64,000 nucleotides of DNA from Tragulus kanchil. Lineage: Eukaryota; Chordata; Mammalia; Artiodactyla; Tragulidae. The stretch spans positions 90,927,001 through 90,991,000 of the forward strand of contig JAIOJX010000005.1 of assembly GCA_022376925.1 (NCBI GenBank), read 5' to 3'. Position 1 is the first letter of the stretch. Each line of letters begins with the position of its first letter. The notes beneath the pieces were generated by a model. The model was given only the letters and a program-made list of their open reading frames with translations. It ran no database searches and had not been told where the DNA came from. A program made the position numbers and the translations under genes. Shown here piece after piece: positions 10,817-22,560 of this stretch.

Positions 10817-12107
10817 GCTTGGAACTTCTTGAAGTTGCTCCTCCCAGGTCTTGCCTTGCATGGCTCTGCAGCAGCAGGATGGCATTATGGGTGGTAGAGT
10901 GATGCTCTGGAGGTGTTTCACCCTGGCCTGGTCATCTGGGACAGTGGGAGAGATGGGAGAAGGTTTTTCCCTCTTCTTGCTGGTGGTGTGTGTTTGCTCT
11001 CCCTGGAGCTGTAAAGGTAAAATTACTCATTCTCAGGCCAGAAACCAGCTGGCAGATTTTGGGCACTTGCCACATCAAAAGGTGGGGTTAATAGCATTGC
11101 CAGCACCAGTGGAGACAGAGCCAAATGTCACAAGTGTAGAGGTGTAGAGGGAGCAGGCAACTGTCCATTCTTTTTTTTTTTTTCCCCTCCCTCTACACTC
11201 CAGGGTACTTAGAAAAATAAAAGTCATGCTCTCCTGAGACAGTCCAGTTATTCTGCTCTCTTGTTTGGTAAACTTGTGATTCTTTGGAGAGCGAAATGCT
11301 GACTTTTCTATAACCTTCAAGTCACTTAGGTGCATTAGCATGGTGGAGGTGTTCATTTATTTTTTGAGTTGTTTGATATACTTGCTTATGCCACTTTCAC
11401 TCATTTTCATTAAAGACGCAGATAAATGGATATGATCACCTTTTAAATTTTGTGTTATAGACAGTGATCCCCTTCTGCATTTTTTTCCCCAAGCATCTTA
11501 TAGCAAATCAAGAAATTAACTTTTGCCATGATTATTACGGCTTTAAGATTTTTGCTTTTGGGGCTTCTCTACCGGCTCAGATGGTAAAGAATCTGTTTGC
11601 TAATGCAATAATTTTTGCTTTTGTTTCTATTTGAAACCAACCTAGATGTGATGATCTTTAGAGGTTTAGGGGTTGGGCTGGGTAAGCGTTGTCCTTGACA
11701 GTATAGATGACAGAGTAGAGCGAAAGGACAGCCGAGTGCCGGCTATTGCGTTGGGGTGGGTGGGCTCAGGTAGAGTTTCCACTTGCTCCGTTCACTCTCT
11801 GTCCGCTCCTGCTTGTCGTCTTCCCTCCCTCCCTCCTCTGTGTCTCTCCTCCACTGGGATGGAAGATGGGACAGTTGGTCAAAAGGTGCTCTGTCCTTCA
11901 GAGCAGGGATTCTCAGCTTTCCTACATGTTAAAGTGGCTGGAAGGGATAGGTTTCACCGCTGAGCAGGCTGGTGGTGGTACCTGGCATTGGGGATGTTTA
12001 AAGGTTTCCCAGATGACTTGAATGCAGTCAGGGTCGAGAACCACTATGGTTGGGCAACAGTTTTCAGAGTTTATCTGTGGATGACCTGGATCAGAATCAC
12101 TGAGGTT
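10817..12107. other. Non-coding DNA with a Bov-tA scrap
   Basis: No gene is recognised. A short Bov-tA head lies at 11563-11612 (GGGGCTTCTCTACCGGCTCAGATGGTAAAGAATC). A pyrimidine-rich stretch lies at 11815-11850. Open frames here lack family resemblance or splice context. Confidence 0.5.
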
Positions 12108-12229
12108 TTTTAATTTTTTTTTGGCCATACTGCTAGACCTGCAGGATTTTAGTTCCCAGACCAGGGGTAGAACCTGGGACCATGACATCGAAAGCTCCGA
12201 GTCCTAACCACTGGACTTCCAGAGAACCC
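12108..12229 (-). mobile_element. Old CHR-type SINE, antisense
   Basis: TTTTTTTGGCCATACTGC, the box B region near 12165 and the reversed head CCACTGGACTTCCAGAGAACCC identify it. Confidence 0.75.
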
Positions 12230-12504
12230 ATAGGGTGACTTTTAAAAAATACAAGTTCTGGGATTCCTAAACTTGAAACTAAATCCTAGTGGTAAACACG
12301 GGTTTTGAATCATTCCAAATTGCAATCTGCCAGTATTCAGATTTTGGTTTAAATACCCTAAGTATTAAAAAACTTAAAGATACCGAAGTCACAGAAGTCC
12401 CAAATTGCTAAATGATTCCATAACTAGTTGTTGTCGAATTCTGGTGTGAGTAACTAGGAACTGCTTTTTAGAAAGTGGCCATCGAGTCCCTAGAAATCCG
12501 TTAT

Positions 12505-13085
12505 AGGCATGAAATCATAGCTAATATCTAGTCAGGTGTTTTGCTATGTGCCAGGCACTGATCTTTGCACTTAATTTTTTTTTTTATTGGAATATAGTTG
12601 ATTTACCATGGTGTGCTAATTTCATGTGATCATCAAAGTGAACAAGTTATACATATCCTTATATCCACTCTTTTTTTAGACTCAGTTCCCATATAGGCCA
12701 TTGGAGAGTATTGAATAGAGTTCCCTGGCTGTACAGTAGGTCCTTCTTAGTTCTCTACTTTATATCTAGTAGTATGTATATGTCATTTCCAATCTCCCAA
12801 TTCGTCCCTTCCCCTCTTCCCTCCCTGGTAACCTTAACTTTGTTTTCCAGATCTATCACTGTATTTCTGTTCTGCAGATAAGTTCATTTGTACTCCTTTT
12901 TTTTTTTAAGATTCCACATATAAGTGAACTTGACACTTTAAACTCACTATTATCCCATTTTACAGATGGAAAGACTGAGTCTCAGAGCCATAAAATACTT
13001 AGCTGGAAAACACATGGTGAGTAGTCTAGACTGGATCAGAACCAGATATGTCTGTGATGACAAAACTCATGATCTTGACCATTGC
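12505..13085. repeat. MIR relic split by an L1 insertion
   Basis: GCTATGTGCCAGGCACTGATCTTTGC (12543-12570) and, after 12930, TATTATCCCATTTTACAGATGGAAAGACTGAGTCTCAGAG (12950-12990) are consecutive parts of one MIR core. The piece between them is an L1 3' end, so it inserted after the MIR was fixed. Confidence 0.75.
12574..12930 (-). mobile_element. L1 3' UTR, antisense, inside a MIR
   Basis: A T-run and TTATTGGAATATAGTTGATTTAC begin the element. It goes on through GTACAGTAGGTCCTTCTTAG and TTCCACATATAAGTGAACTTG, the usual order of the reversed 3' UTR. The edges resemble an imperfect duplication (TGCACTTAA / GACACTTTAA). Confidence 0.75.
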
Positions 13086-13489
13086 TCAATTCCTACTGCT
13101 GTGGAACCAGATACTAGAAAAACCTCTCTTCCTTTCTACCCCGTCTTTATGGTGCAGCTAAGAGGAATAAAGGGAAGCCGTTAAGCAACTGAAAGTATTA
13201 ACTTGCTCCATAGTATTTTTTGTACCTCCTTGCATGTGTGTACACAAAGCAGCCAGAGATCGCTGACATTTACTTTAGAAGCTCTGAACTAATGCTTTAT
13301 TTTTGTTTAGCTCCTTCTTTTATGACCTGTAGTCATTTCTATGCTTGAACAAAAGCTGTTTCTGTTTTATTTGAGGAGCTACAATACAAACAGAATAAGC
13401 AAAATCTTGATCTCTTGATTTTATTGCCTTTGTTTAAACCTGTTTCTGGGTTAGAAATCTGGGTGTGGTCATGAGTTAATGACGCTCTT

Positions 13490-13777
13490 AAACATTTTCA
13501 TCACTGCCAAAAGAAACCTCCTACCCCATCAGCACTCATTTCTCTTGTTGTCTGAACCCTCCTTGCCTGAGGCAACTGTTCATTTACTTTCTGTAGACTT
13601 GCCTATTCTGGAAGTTTCATAGAAATGGGAACCATGTAATAGGTAGTCTTGTGTGATTGGTACTTTCCCTTAGGACAAGTTTCACTTTGTACAGTGTTTT
13701 TAAAGTTCATACATGTTGTAGCATGTGTCAGTACTTCATTCCTTTCTATTGCTGAATAATATTTCATTGTGTACAGA
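13490..13777 (-). mobile_element. Old L1 ORF2 end and 3' UTR, antisense
   Basis: The reverse strand translates to an L1 ORF2 C-terminus (YTMKYYSAIERNE near 13740-13775). The forward text TGTTGTAGCATGTGTCAGTACTTCATTCC is typical of old L1. It has stops and no intact ORF2. The stretch 13086-13489 shows no feature. Confidence 0.7.
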
Positions 13778-14115
13778 AATAGACTCACAGGAATGGAGAA
13801 CTTGTGTTGCCAAGGGGATGAGGGGTGGGGAAGGGATGGATTGGGAGTTTGGGATTAGCAGCTGCAAACTATTATGCGTACAGTGGATAAACAGCAAGGT
13901 CCTATTGTATAGCACAGGGAACTATGTTCAGTATCCTGTGATAAACCATAATGGCAAAGAGTATGAAAAAGAATTATATATATATATATATACATGCATA
14001 CACACACACATGCAGAAATACTTCTTTGTAAAACACTTCATTGTACAACAGAAACAGTTCATTGTAAGTCAATGACACTTCAGTAAAATAAATTTTGAAA
14101 AATGAAAGAATAAAA
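13778..14115 (+). mobile_element. L1 3' UTR, sense, inserted against an antisense L1
   Basis: AGAAATAGACTCACAGGAATGGAG through CAGGGAACTATGTTCAGTATCC, a TA/CA stretch (13975-14012) and AAATAAATTTTGAAAAATGA is the forward 3' UTR of cetartiodactyl L1. Its orientation is opposite to its left neighbour. Confidence 0.8.
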
Positions 14116-14324
14116 CTGCCTACCTCCTCTGTTAACTTGGGACCAAAAGCTAAATGCAATTTATAATAAAAAATTCCATTGTGCGATATATCACATTTTT
14201 GTTTATGCATTTATGAGTTGTTGGATATTTGGGTTATTTCTTCCATTTTGGTTGATAATAATGATTTTTAAAGACTTTTAAAAATATGGACCATTTTTAG
14301 AGTCTGTTGAATTTGTTAAAATAT

Positions 14325-14455
14325 TCTGGGTTTTTTTGTTTGTTTTGTTTTTGGCTACAAGGCATGTGGGATTTTAGCTCCTGACCAGGGATTGAACTCA
14401 CACCCCCTGAATTGGAAGACAAATTCCTAACCACTAGATCAACAAGGAAGTCACC
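14325..14455 (-). mobile_element. CHR-type SINE, antisense
   Basis: TTTTTGGCTACAAGGCATGTGGG, CTGACCAGGGATTGAACTC and the reversed head CACTAGATCAACAAGGAAGTC identify it. The tail region resembles that at 44325. Confidence 0.75.
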
Positions 14456-14565
14456 TAGCATTGATATTGAAAGAGTAAACTTTTAATAGTTACCTTGACT
14501 TTTATATCCTAATTTGGGCTTTTTTTTCTTCATTACTTAATATGCCAGGAGTATGAAGTAGCTTG

Positions 14566-14785
14566 GGCTTACCAGATGGCACTAGTGGTAAAGAACCTGC
14601 TTGCCAATGCAGGAGATAAAAGAGACCTGGGTTCTATTCCTGACTGGGAAGATGCCCAGAAGAGGAAATGGCAACCTACTCTAGTATTCTTGCATAGAAA
14701 ATCCTATGGACTGAGGAGCCTGGTGGGCTACAGTCTACAGAGTTGCAAAGAGTCAGACACAACTGATAAGACTTAGCACACACAC
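14566..14785 (+). mobile_element. Bov-tA SINE, sense
   Basis: The tRNA-like head (GGGCTTACCAGATGGCACTAGTGG), TGCCAATGCAGGAGAT, AAATGGCAACCTACTCTAGTATTCTTG and GTTGCAAAGAGTCAGACACAACTG mark a full Bov-tA with a CA-rich tail. Confidence 0.88.
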
Positions 14786-14964
14786 ACCCATGAAGTAGCT
14801 TAGTCCTCCTGTGACTTCTGAGACAATCTGATTAAGGTCACCACAGTTGGATTTATAGGTGTACTAAAATTATTATTTGAAGCAAATTCTCTTTTATAGC
14901 TATTTAATATTATAGAAAATGCTTATAGAATTGTAGGTACTGAAATATATACATGCATGTGTGT

Positions 14965-15175
14965 GCTCACTCTGTCATGTTTAATTCTCTGTGACCCCAT
15001 GGACTGTAACCCACCAGGCTCCTCTGTCCATGGAATTCTCCAGGCAAGAATACTGGACTGAGTCACCTCTTCCTCTTCCAGGGGAATCTTCCCTACCCAG
15101 GGATCAAACTGGCATCTCCTGTGTCTTTTGCATTGCAGGAGGATTCTCTACCACTGAGCCATTGGGGAAGCCCCA
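14965..15175 (-). mobile_element. Bov-tA SINE, antisense (right part repeated at 16121-16255)
   Basis: It runs from TTCTCTGTGACCCCATGGACTGTA through CCAGGCAAGAATACTGGA to the reversed head CCACTGAGCCATTGGGGAAGCCCC. Confidence 0.87.
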
Positions 15176-15227
15176 GTGTATATGTGTGTATATATACATA
15201 AGTTATACTTATTTTATGTGCATACAC

Positions 15228-15405
15228 ACTTCCCTGGTGATCCAGTGGCTAAGACTCTGAGCTCGCAATGCAGGGGGCATGGGTTCTATCCCTGATCAGG
15301 GAACTAGATCTCACATGTCACAAGTAAAGATTCTGCATGTTGCAGCAAAGATATAAGATCCCACATGCAGCAGTTAATTCCTGGTACAGCCAAATAAATT
15401 AGTAT
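15228..15405 (+). mobile_element. CHR-type SINE, sense (copy at 16308-16485)
   Basis: CTTCCCTGGTGATCCAGTGGCTAAG begins the head, GGTTCTATCCCTGATCAGGG is the box B region, and the body ends in AGCCAAATAAATT. Confidence 0.85.
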
Positions 15406-15574
15406 TAAATAGGATGACTCAATATGATTTTACAGAGTTTTAATAGTTAATTTAGAAGGGCAACAGGTAGGTTCTTTTACTTTTAAAAATAATATTGGTA
15501 TATAACAAATTATTTTACCTTAGAAATTGTAAACTGTACAGATAATGAAATTGTGGAGAAGTGGGTGGCAGAGG

Positions 15575-15712
15575 ATGAGATGGTTGGATGGCATCACCAA
15601 CTCAATGGACATGAATTTGGGCAAACTCTTGGAGATAGTGTAGGACAGGGCAGCTTGATGTGCTGCAGTTTATGGGGTTGCAAAGAGTCAGACATGAATT
15701 AATGACTGAACA
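15575..15712 (+). mobile_element. BovB LINE 3' end (copy at 16655-16792)
   Basis: GGATGGCATCACCAACTCAATGGACATG, AGGACAGGGCAGC and GTTGCAAAGAGTCAGACATGAATTAATGACTGAAC match the BovB terminus. Confidence 0.85.
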
Positions 15713-15810
15713 ATAATAATGAGCTTTAGTATGTATTAGTGTTTATATGTTCATCTGTATTTTAATAAACATAATTTATAATAATTCACAAAGAATTATT
15801 TGCTTACCTT

Positions 15811-16084
15811 TTTTTATTTTTTATTATTTTAAAGATTTTTTGTGGGGCACTTCTATTGGTCTTTCATTTATCTCTTTTCATCCATCTTTATTCTCTGGCC
15901 TGTGTGGGCCTCCTATCGCAGTGGCCTCTGTCGCTGCAGAGCACCAGCTCTGGCTCTGGCTCAGTAGTTGGACACATCGGTCCAGCCGCTCTGTGGTATG
16001 TGGTATCTTCCCAGGCCAGGGATCGAACCGGTGCCCCTTGCACTGCAAGGCGGCATCCTTACCCACTGGACCACCAGGGAACCC
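15811..16084 (-). mobile_element. Long CHR-like SINE, antisense (copy at 16891-17166)
   Basis: It is flanked by a TGCTTACCTT target duplication (15801-15810 and 16085-16094). The order of T-run, GGGGCACTTCTATTGGTCTTTC, GC-rich body and GGACCACCAGGGAACCC matches 3403-3660. Confidence 0.88.
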
Positions 16085-17404
16085 TGCTTACCTTCATTTT
16101 TATTCAGGGAATCTTCCTACCCAGGCAAGAATACTGGACTGAGTCACCTCTTCCTCTTCCAGGGAATCTTCCCTACCCAGGGATCAAACTGGCATCTCCT
16201 GTGTCTTTTGCATTGCAGGAGGATTCTCTACCACTGAGCCATTGGGGAAGCCCCAGTGTATATGTGTGTATATATACATAAGTTATACTTATTTTATGTG
16301 CATACACACTTCCCTGGTGATCCAGTGGCTAAGACTCTGAGCTCGCAATGCAGGGGGCATGGGTTCTATCCCTGATCAGGGAACTAGATCTCACATGTCA
16401 CAAGTAAAGATTCTGCATGTTGCAGCAAAGATATAAGATCCCACATGCAGCAGTTAATTCCTGGTACAGCCAAATAAATTAGTATTAAATAGGATGACTC
16501 AATATGATTTTACAGAGTTTTAATAGTTAATTTAGAAGGGCAACAGGTAGGTTCTTTTACTTTTAAAAATAATATTGGTATATAACAAATTATTTTACCT
16601 TAGAAATTGTAAACTGTACAGATAATGAAATTGTGGAGAAGTGGGTGGCAGAGGATGAGATGGTTGGATGGCATCACCAACTCAATGGACATGAATTTGG
16701 GCAAACTCTTGGAGATAGTGTAGGACAGGGCAGCTTGATGTGCTGCAGTTTATGGGGTTGCAAAGAGTCAGACATGAATTAATGACTGAACAATAATAAT
16801 GAGCTTTAGTATGTATTAGTGTTTATATGTTCATCTGTATTTTAATAAACATAATTTATAATAATTCACAAAGAATTATTTGCTTACCTTTTTTTATTTT
16901 TTATTATTTTAAAGATTTTTTGTGGGGCACTTCTATTGGTCTTTCATTTATCTCTTTTCATCCATCTTTATTCTCTGGCCTGTGTGGGCCTCCTATCGCA
17001 GTGGCCTCTGTCGCTGCAGAGCACCAGCTCTGGCTCTGGCTCAGTAGTTGGACACATCGGTCCAGCCGCTCTGTGGTATGTGGTATCTTCCCAGGCCAGG
17101 GATCGAACCGGTGCCCCTTGCACTGCAAGGCGGCATCCTTACCCACTGGACCACCAGGGGAACCCTGCTTACCTTCATTTTTATTACAACATCCAAAGGC
17201 TGATTAATTTACCTACATTTTTATTATAATTCCCAATTCTCAGAATCCCTTTCTCCCAAACTGTCGTGGTGGGCAATAAATGATGTATGTTTGGATGGGT
17301 AAAGGCCCAGTGGGGAGAGAGCAATACTAATACTGGAACTGCTCTCTAGTTTGTGAAACTTGTTACCTGTGTTAGAGTCAGAACTAAAACATAATTTCTA
17401 GGAA

Positions 17405-17890
17405 TTTTTTTAAAAAATCAATGTTTATTGGAGCATAGTTGCTTTACAGTGTTGTGCAGCCGATGCTGTGCAGCCAAGTGGATCATTTATACTCCAGGAG
17501 CTTTTGAATGTGTTTTCTTTTGACAGCTTTACGGAGATAAAAATCACCTGTGATAAAATCCATCCATTTACTGTGTACTGCTGAGTGGATCTTATTAAAG
17601 AGTTGTACATATCTGATTTTAAAACATTTAAAAATTATTGTAGAACTTCCCTGGTGGTCCAGTGGTTAACAGTCCAAGCTCCCACTGCAGGGGATGTGGG
17701 TTTGATCCCTAGTTAGGGAAGTTCTTCCTGCTACAAGGTTTAGCCAGTAAGTAAACAATTATTTTACAAAAATAGTGGTAAAACATTTCATCACCCCAAA
17801 GAAACCTTGTCCCTCTAACAGTCATTTCCCATTCCCACCCCTCACACTGTGTTCAAAGGTGGTTGCAGCCTTTCCATCCCCACCAACCCC
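17405..17890 (-). mobile_element. Old L1 3' UTR pieces, antisense, split by a SINE
   Basis: TGTTTATTGGAGCATAGTTGC (17421-17450) and GACAGCTTTACGGAGATAAAAATC (17521-17550) are L1-type, and ACATTTCATCACCCCAAAGAAACC (17782-17810) continues the second one. The SINE at 17640-17750 sits between, with similar AATTATT ends. Confidence 0.65.
17640..17750 (+). mobile_element. CHR-type SINE, sense
   Basis: ACTTCCCTGGTGGTCCAGTGG and GGTTTGATCCCTAGTTAGGG form the tRNA-like head. The body is short and ends near TTTAGCCAGTAAGTAAACAA. Confidence 0.8.
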
Positions 17891-18765
17891 TGGAAGGGCT
17901 TCTGTGATCCACCTCCTTGCCAGGCTTTGGGGCTTCCCACCTAATACAAGTGGCATTAACGTGACCGAGGGAGGTCATGACACCCAGGATGATTTGTTTT
18001 TTGACACTCCTCATGGATGCATGCCTAGATCAAGGTAAAATCAACCTGGAATAAACTATTTTTTTCTTGCAGGAAGTAGTCCATGATCATAGGCTCTCAA
18101 TTATAATAAGGTGATAATTCAACACCAGATCATTTGGTAGTGATTGAGATTCAGATAAAAATTTGCTATTTTTACCTACTCTGTACTTCAAGTAGAAAAT
18201 ATATCTATGAATCTTTAGTGAGATATCTAAAGATAACGTTCCAAAAGGAATTTTTAGTGAAAAATTATTGAGGCAGCTATTGACTGAAAATAAGACCCAT
18301 CAGTTGTAAATCACTGTTTTTAATAACAACAATGAAAAAAGTACTGAATATTTGTATACACTTCAGGCAAAGGAGGCTTCTGCATCAGCATTAAATGTTC
18401 ATAAGTGTCAGATATGCATTCTGACATCCTATATTTGGGAGAATACAATTTTTCAGCCAGTGTAGAGTTGAGGAAGTAACAGAGACTTGGCAACATTTGA
18501 ACAGAACTGATTGCCATCTGAGATATTAGAGCTTTGAAGTTTTCCATGAGTGAAATGTAGACATACATCAACGGTTCTGTTCATTTTCTGAAGGAAATGT
18601 TTTGGAATTTACCTAACTCTCCTTTTCCTTTAACAGAAGAAATTCTAACTTTAGGAAACCTGTTATCCTTTGTACCAGTGATAATCTAATTTTGCTGAAT
18701 AGTGATTTTTATTATTGTTCATTTTGTTTCATGGTCTCCTTTCTTGTCCAGGTGAAGCTTATAAT
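17891..18765. other. Non-coding DNA, no recognised feature
   Basis: This is single-copy AT-rich sequence. I see no exon with supporting splice sites and no repeat that I can name. Confidence 0.5.
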
Positions 18766-18826
18766 ATATGGGAGATATATATGTATATGTGTGTGTATCT
18801 ATCTATATAGTATATAGTATAGATAG

Positions 18827-18866
<40 letters not shown>
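18766..18866. repeat. Compound microsatellite (TA/TG/CTAT/CA)
   Basis: ATATATATGTATATGTGTGTG, CTAT/GATA units forming a near-palindrome about 18810, then some 18 CA units (18828-18863). Confidence 0.9.
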
Positions 18867-18869
18867 TCA

Positions 18870-20420
18870 ACATCTTTAGCTTCATTAGGCATTTTATTTT
18901 ATTTAAATTTATAAAATTTTTTCATCCAGTTTTTAAGCATTACTTTCCATTTACAGCTATTACAAAATATTGGTACTCCCTGAGGTGCTCAGGACATCCT
19001 TGAGCCTAGCTTATACCCAGTAGTGTGTACCTCTCATTTCCCTTACGCTATGTTACCCTTCCTCCCCAGTGGTAACCACTATTAATAGTTTGTTCTCTGT
19101 ATTTATGAGTCTGCTTCTTTTTATTGTATTCACTAGTTGGTTGTATCTTTTAGATTCCACATATAAGTGATATCATATAGTATTTGCCTTTCTCTGTCTG
19201 ACTTATTTCACTAAAGCATAACACCCTCCAAGTCTATTCATGTTGCTGCAAATGGTGAAATTTTGTTCTTTTCTGTGACTGGATAGTATCTCATTGTATG
19301 CGTATGCACATCTTCTTTGTCCAGTTATCTGTTGATGATACATTAATGAGATTACTTCTGTACTTTGGAAATTGTGAATAATGCTGCTGTGAACATTGGG
19401 GTGCGTGTATCTTTTCGAATTAGTGTTTTTGTCTTTTTTGGGTATATACTTATATCTGGCTCATATGGTAGTTCTGTTTGTGTTTTTTTGAGAAGCCTCG
19501 ATACTGTTTTCCACAGTGGCTGTGCCAGTTTACTTTTGCACCAGTGGTGCACATGGTTCCCTTTTCTCCACATCCTTGCCAACATTGTTATTTGTGTTCT
19601 TTTAATATCAGCTATTCTGACTGGTGCGAGTTGATATTTCATTGTGATTTTGATTTGCATTTCCTTGATGATTAGAAATGTTGAACACCCTTTCACTTGC
19701 CTGTTGACCATCTGTATTTCCTCTTTGGACAAAGATTTATTTAGTTCTTCTATCCATTTTTAATTGAATTCTTTTGTTTTTTTGATGCTGAATTTTATAC
19801 ACTGTTTACCCATGTTGGGTATTAATCCCTGATCTGTCATATAATTTTCAGATATCTTCTCATCTTCAGTAGGTTGATACCTATCTTTAGTGTTATGTTT
19901 GGACTTCTTTTTGTTTTTCATGTGTGTGTCTATTACATATTTTTGGTTTATGGTTACCAGAAGTTTCTGTATAAAAGTCTATATTTATATGTGCTTATTT
20001 TAAGTTGCTAATCTCTTAGTTTCAAGTACATTTTTAAGACTCTGCATTTTTACTCTCCTCTCCTCATGATTACTGTTTTTGATATCATATTTTACAATTA
20101 ATTGTTTTGTGTATTCCTTAACTGCTTATTGTGAAAATAGATGATTTCACTACTTTTGTCTTTTAACCTTCTTGCTAGCTTTGTGTGTGGATGATTCCCT
20201 ACCTTGACTGTGTTTTCCTTCTGTAAGCTTTTTCATTTTATAATTTTCTTGTTTCCAGTTGTGGCCTTTTCTTTTTCACCTAAGGAAGTTCCATTAACAT
20301 TTGTTGTAAGGCTGGTTTGGTGGTACTGCACTCGTATCATTTGTTTGTCTGTGAAGTCTTTGATTTCTCCGTCAAATCTCTTCAAATTGTCCTTCAAAAT
20401 GGCTTCTGATTTTGAGTTTT
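18870..20420 (-). mobile_element. L1 (old, decayed), antisense
   Basis: From left to right the forward strand reads reversed 3' UTR (GTAACCACTATTAATAGTTTG, AGATTCCACATATAAGTGATATC), then reversed ORF2 end. The minus strand at 19352-19732 translates with WRKGNHVHHWCKSKLAQPLW and IYPKKTKTLIRKDTRTPMF, the conserved C-terminal ORF2 block. A further L1-type segment lies at 20190-20400 (GTGGCCTTTTCTTTTTCACC). ORF2 is broken by stops. It is not active. Confidence 0.8.
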
Positions 20421-22312
20421 ATAACATGTCTTGTCATGCAGAGTCTGAATTTTTAACACAGGTTAAAAGATTCCCAATTCTCAATGGGTGTCCTAGAATA
20501 TACTACAATATATGCAGGGTACAGAAGCATATTTTTATACAGTTATATGAATAAGAGTCCCAAACTTTGAATATACTCATGGAACACTCGTCCAAATAAA
20601 ACATCTTCTGATACTTACTAATCTTGCTATTTTTTATTTTTTTAATTGAGTTGTGTTGAGTCTTAGTTATGGCATGCATAGTCTTTTAGTTGTTGCATGC
20701 AAAGTGTCAGCTACAGCATGTGGGTTCTAGTTCCTTGACCAGGGATTAAACCCTGGGCCTCCTGCATTAGGAAAATGGAGTCTTAACCACTGGACAACTA
20801 GGTAAGTCCTGATCTTGCCTTTTTTTTTTTTTAGGGAAAAAAAAAATCCAACACTTAGATTATATCAGTGGGTTAATAATGCCAGGATTTATTACAAACA
20901 ATGTGAAATATATAAAAAACAGTTTATAGCCCCTACCTTTGTTATAACCAGACTTCAGGAAACAAACTCACAGAGTAACAAAGTAAACAGTGGAAGGCAT
21001 TTATTACACTGGTGGGTCCAAGCCTCACTTTAGCCAAGGACCCCGAGCAGAACTTGTGGCTAACATTTATACCTAAAGCCTAAGTGCACAAACCCACATC
21101 CCAACTTCTAAGGTTGCTAGGAAGCATTAAAGAGAAAATATGATTTGGTTATAATCACTAAAGTACAATCAAAAATCATTTAAGCATATTGCCTAGCTTG
21201 TCTTCAGCAAGGATTGATTAACTAAGATTAAAAATGATAGCTATGATTTTTTCATGCAAAGGAATTTGTCAGGTTCTGTGTTTTTCCTTCTTTTTTAAGC
21301 TTTTTCATTTTATAATTTTCTTGTTTCCAGTTGTGGCCTTTTCTTTTTCACCTAAGGAAGTTCCATTAACATTTGTTGTAAGGCTGGTTTGGTGGTACTG
21401 CACTCGTATCATTTGTTTGTCTGTGAAGTCTTTGATTTCTCCGTCAAATCTCTTCAAATTGTCCTTCAAAATGGCTTCTGATTTTGAGTTTTATAACATG
21501 TCTTGTCATGCAGAGTCTGAATTTTTAACACAGGTTAAAAGATTCCCAATTCTCAATGGGTGTCCTAGAATATACTACAATATATGCAGGGTACAGAAGC
21601 ATATTTTTATACAGTTATATGAATAAGAGTCCCAAACTTTGAATATACTCATGGAACACTCGTCCAAATAAAACATCTTCTGATACTTACTAATCTTGCT
21701 ATTTTTTATTTTTTTAATTGAGTTGTGTTGAGTCTTAGTTATGGCATGCATAGTCTTTTAGTTGTTGCATGCAAAGTGTCAGCTACAGCATGTGGGTTCT
21801 AGTTCCTTGACCAGGGATTAAACCCTGGGCCTCCTGCATTAGGAAAATGGAGTCTTAACCACTGGACAACTAGGTAAGTCCTGATCTTGCCTTTTTTTTT
21901 TTTTAGGGAAAAAAAAAATCCAACACTTAGATTATATCAGTGGGTTAATAATGCCAGGATTTATTACAAACAATGTGAAATATATAAAAAACAGTTTATA
22001 GCCCCTACCTTTGTTATAACCAGACTTCAGGAAACAAACTCACAGAGTAACAAAGTAAACAGTGGAAGGCATTTATTACACTGGTGGGTCCAAGCCTCAC
22101 TTTAGCCAAGGACCCCGAGCAGAACTTGTGGCTAACATTTATACCTAAAGCCTAAGTGCACAAACCCACATCCCAACTTCTAAGGTTGCTAGGAAGCATT
22201 AAAGAGAAAAATATGATTTGGTTATAATCACTAAAGTACAATCAAAAATCATTTAAGCATATTGCCTAGCTTGTCTTCAGCAAGGATTGATTAACTAAGA
22301 TTAAAAATGATA
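20224..22312. repeat. Direct duplication 6 (unit 1072 bp)
   Basis: Copy one is 20224-21239 and copy two is 21296-22312. The 56-base linker partly resembles the sequence just left of copy one (20209-20223), with T-run errors. One A-run length difference lies near 22206. Confidence 0.94.
20630..20810 (-). mobile_element. CHR-type SINE, antisense (copy at 21702-21883)
   Basis: TTTTTTAATTGAGTTGTGTTGAGTCTTAG, TTGACCAGGGATTAAACCC and the reversed head CCACTGGACAACTAGGTAAGTCC identify it. Confidence 0.82.
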
Positions 22313-22560
22313 TGTCATATGACAGACATTTCATTTTCATGTCTGAAGGGAGATTTGGGTACAAGGTCTCCTTAGTCAGGTTCTCATCAGCCCAGGAGGC
22401 CTAGTCAACTGTTAATTTTTCATCTCCATGACTACACAGTCCAAACACAGTCCAGAGTTCACTGAAAGTGCAAGATGGAGTCTTCTTCCTCAAGATGGAG
22501 TCAGTTTAGTCAGGGTAGCCTGTTCCTTTCCTCCTTCACCTTGGGGCTGTAAACACAAGC
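20860..22560 (-). mobile_element. Possible LTR-type element, antisense, containing a duplication
   Basis: Sequence around 20985-21060 (GCATTTATTACACTGGTGGG, a reversed AATAAA) and two AAGATGGAGTC motifs (22473-22505) recall ERV-type LTRs of artiodactyls. The block is doubled by duplication 6, and the CHR SINE copy at 21702-21883 falls within it. I cannot assign a family or exact ends. No retroviral coding sequence is visible. Confidence 0.33.

Larger units (their letters stand above)
15040..17185. repeat. Direct duplication 5 (unit about 1080 bp)
   Basis: Copy one is 15040-16104 and copy two is 16121-17185, with a 16-base linker (16105-16120) that looks like a garbled piece of the Bov-tA at 15080. 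Single-base G-run length differences occur near 15081/16161 and near 16080/17160. Confidence 0.94.

Noticed and set aside
18766..18866. CRISPR-like or regulatory repeat
   Set aside because: It is a plain compound microsatellite in a mammalian genome with no spacer structure.
19352..19732. 126-codon minus-strand frame resembling a reverse transcriptase C-terminus
   Set aside because: It is genuinely L1 ORF2-derived but is a short decayed remnant, so it is listed as L1 and not as a gene.
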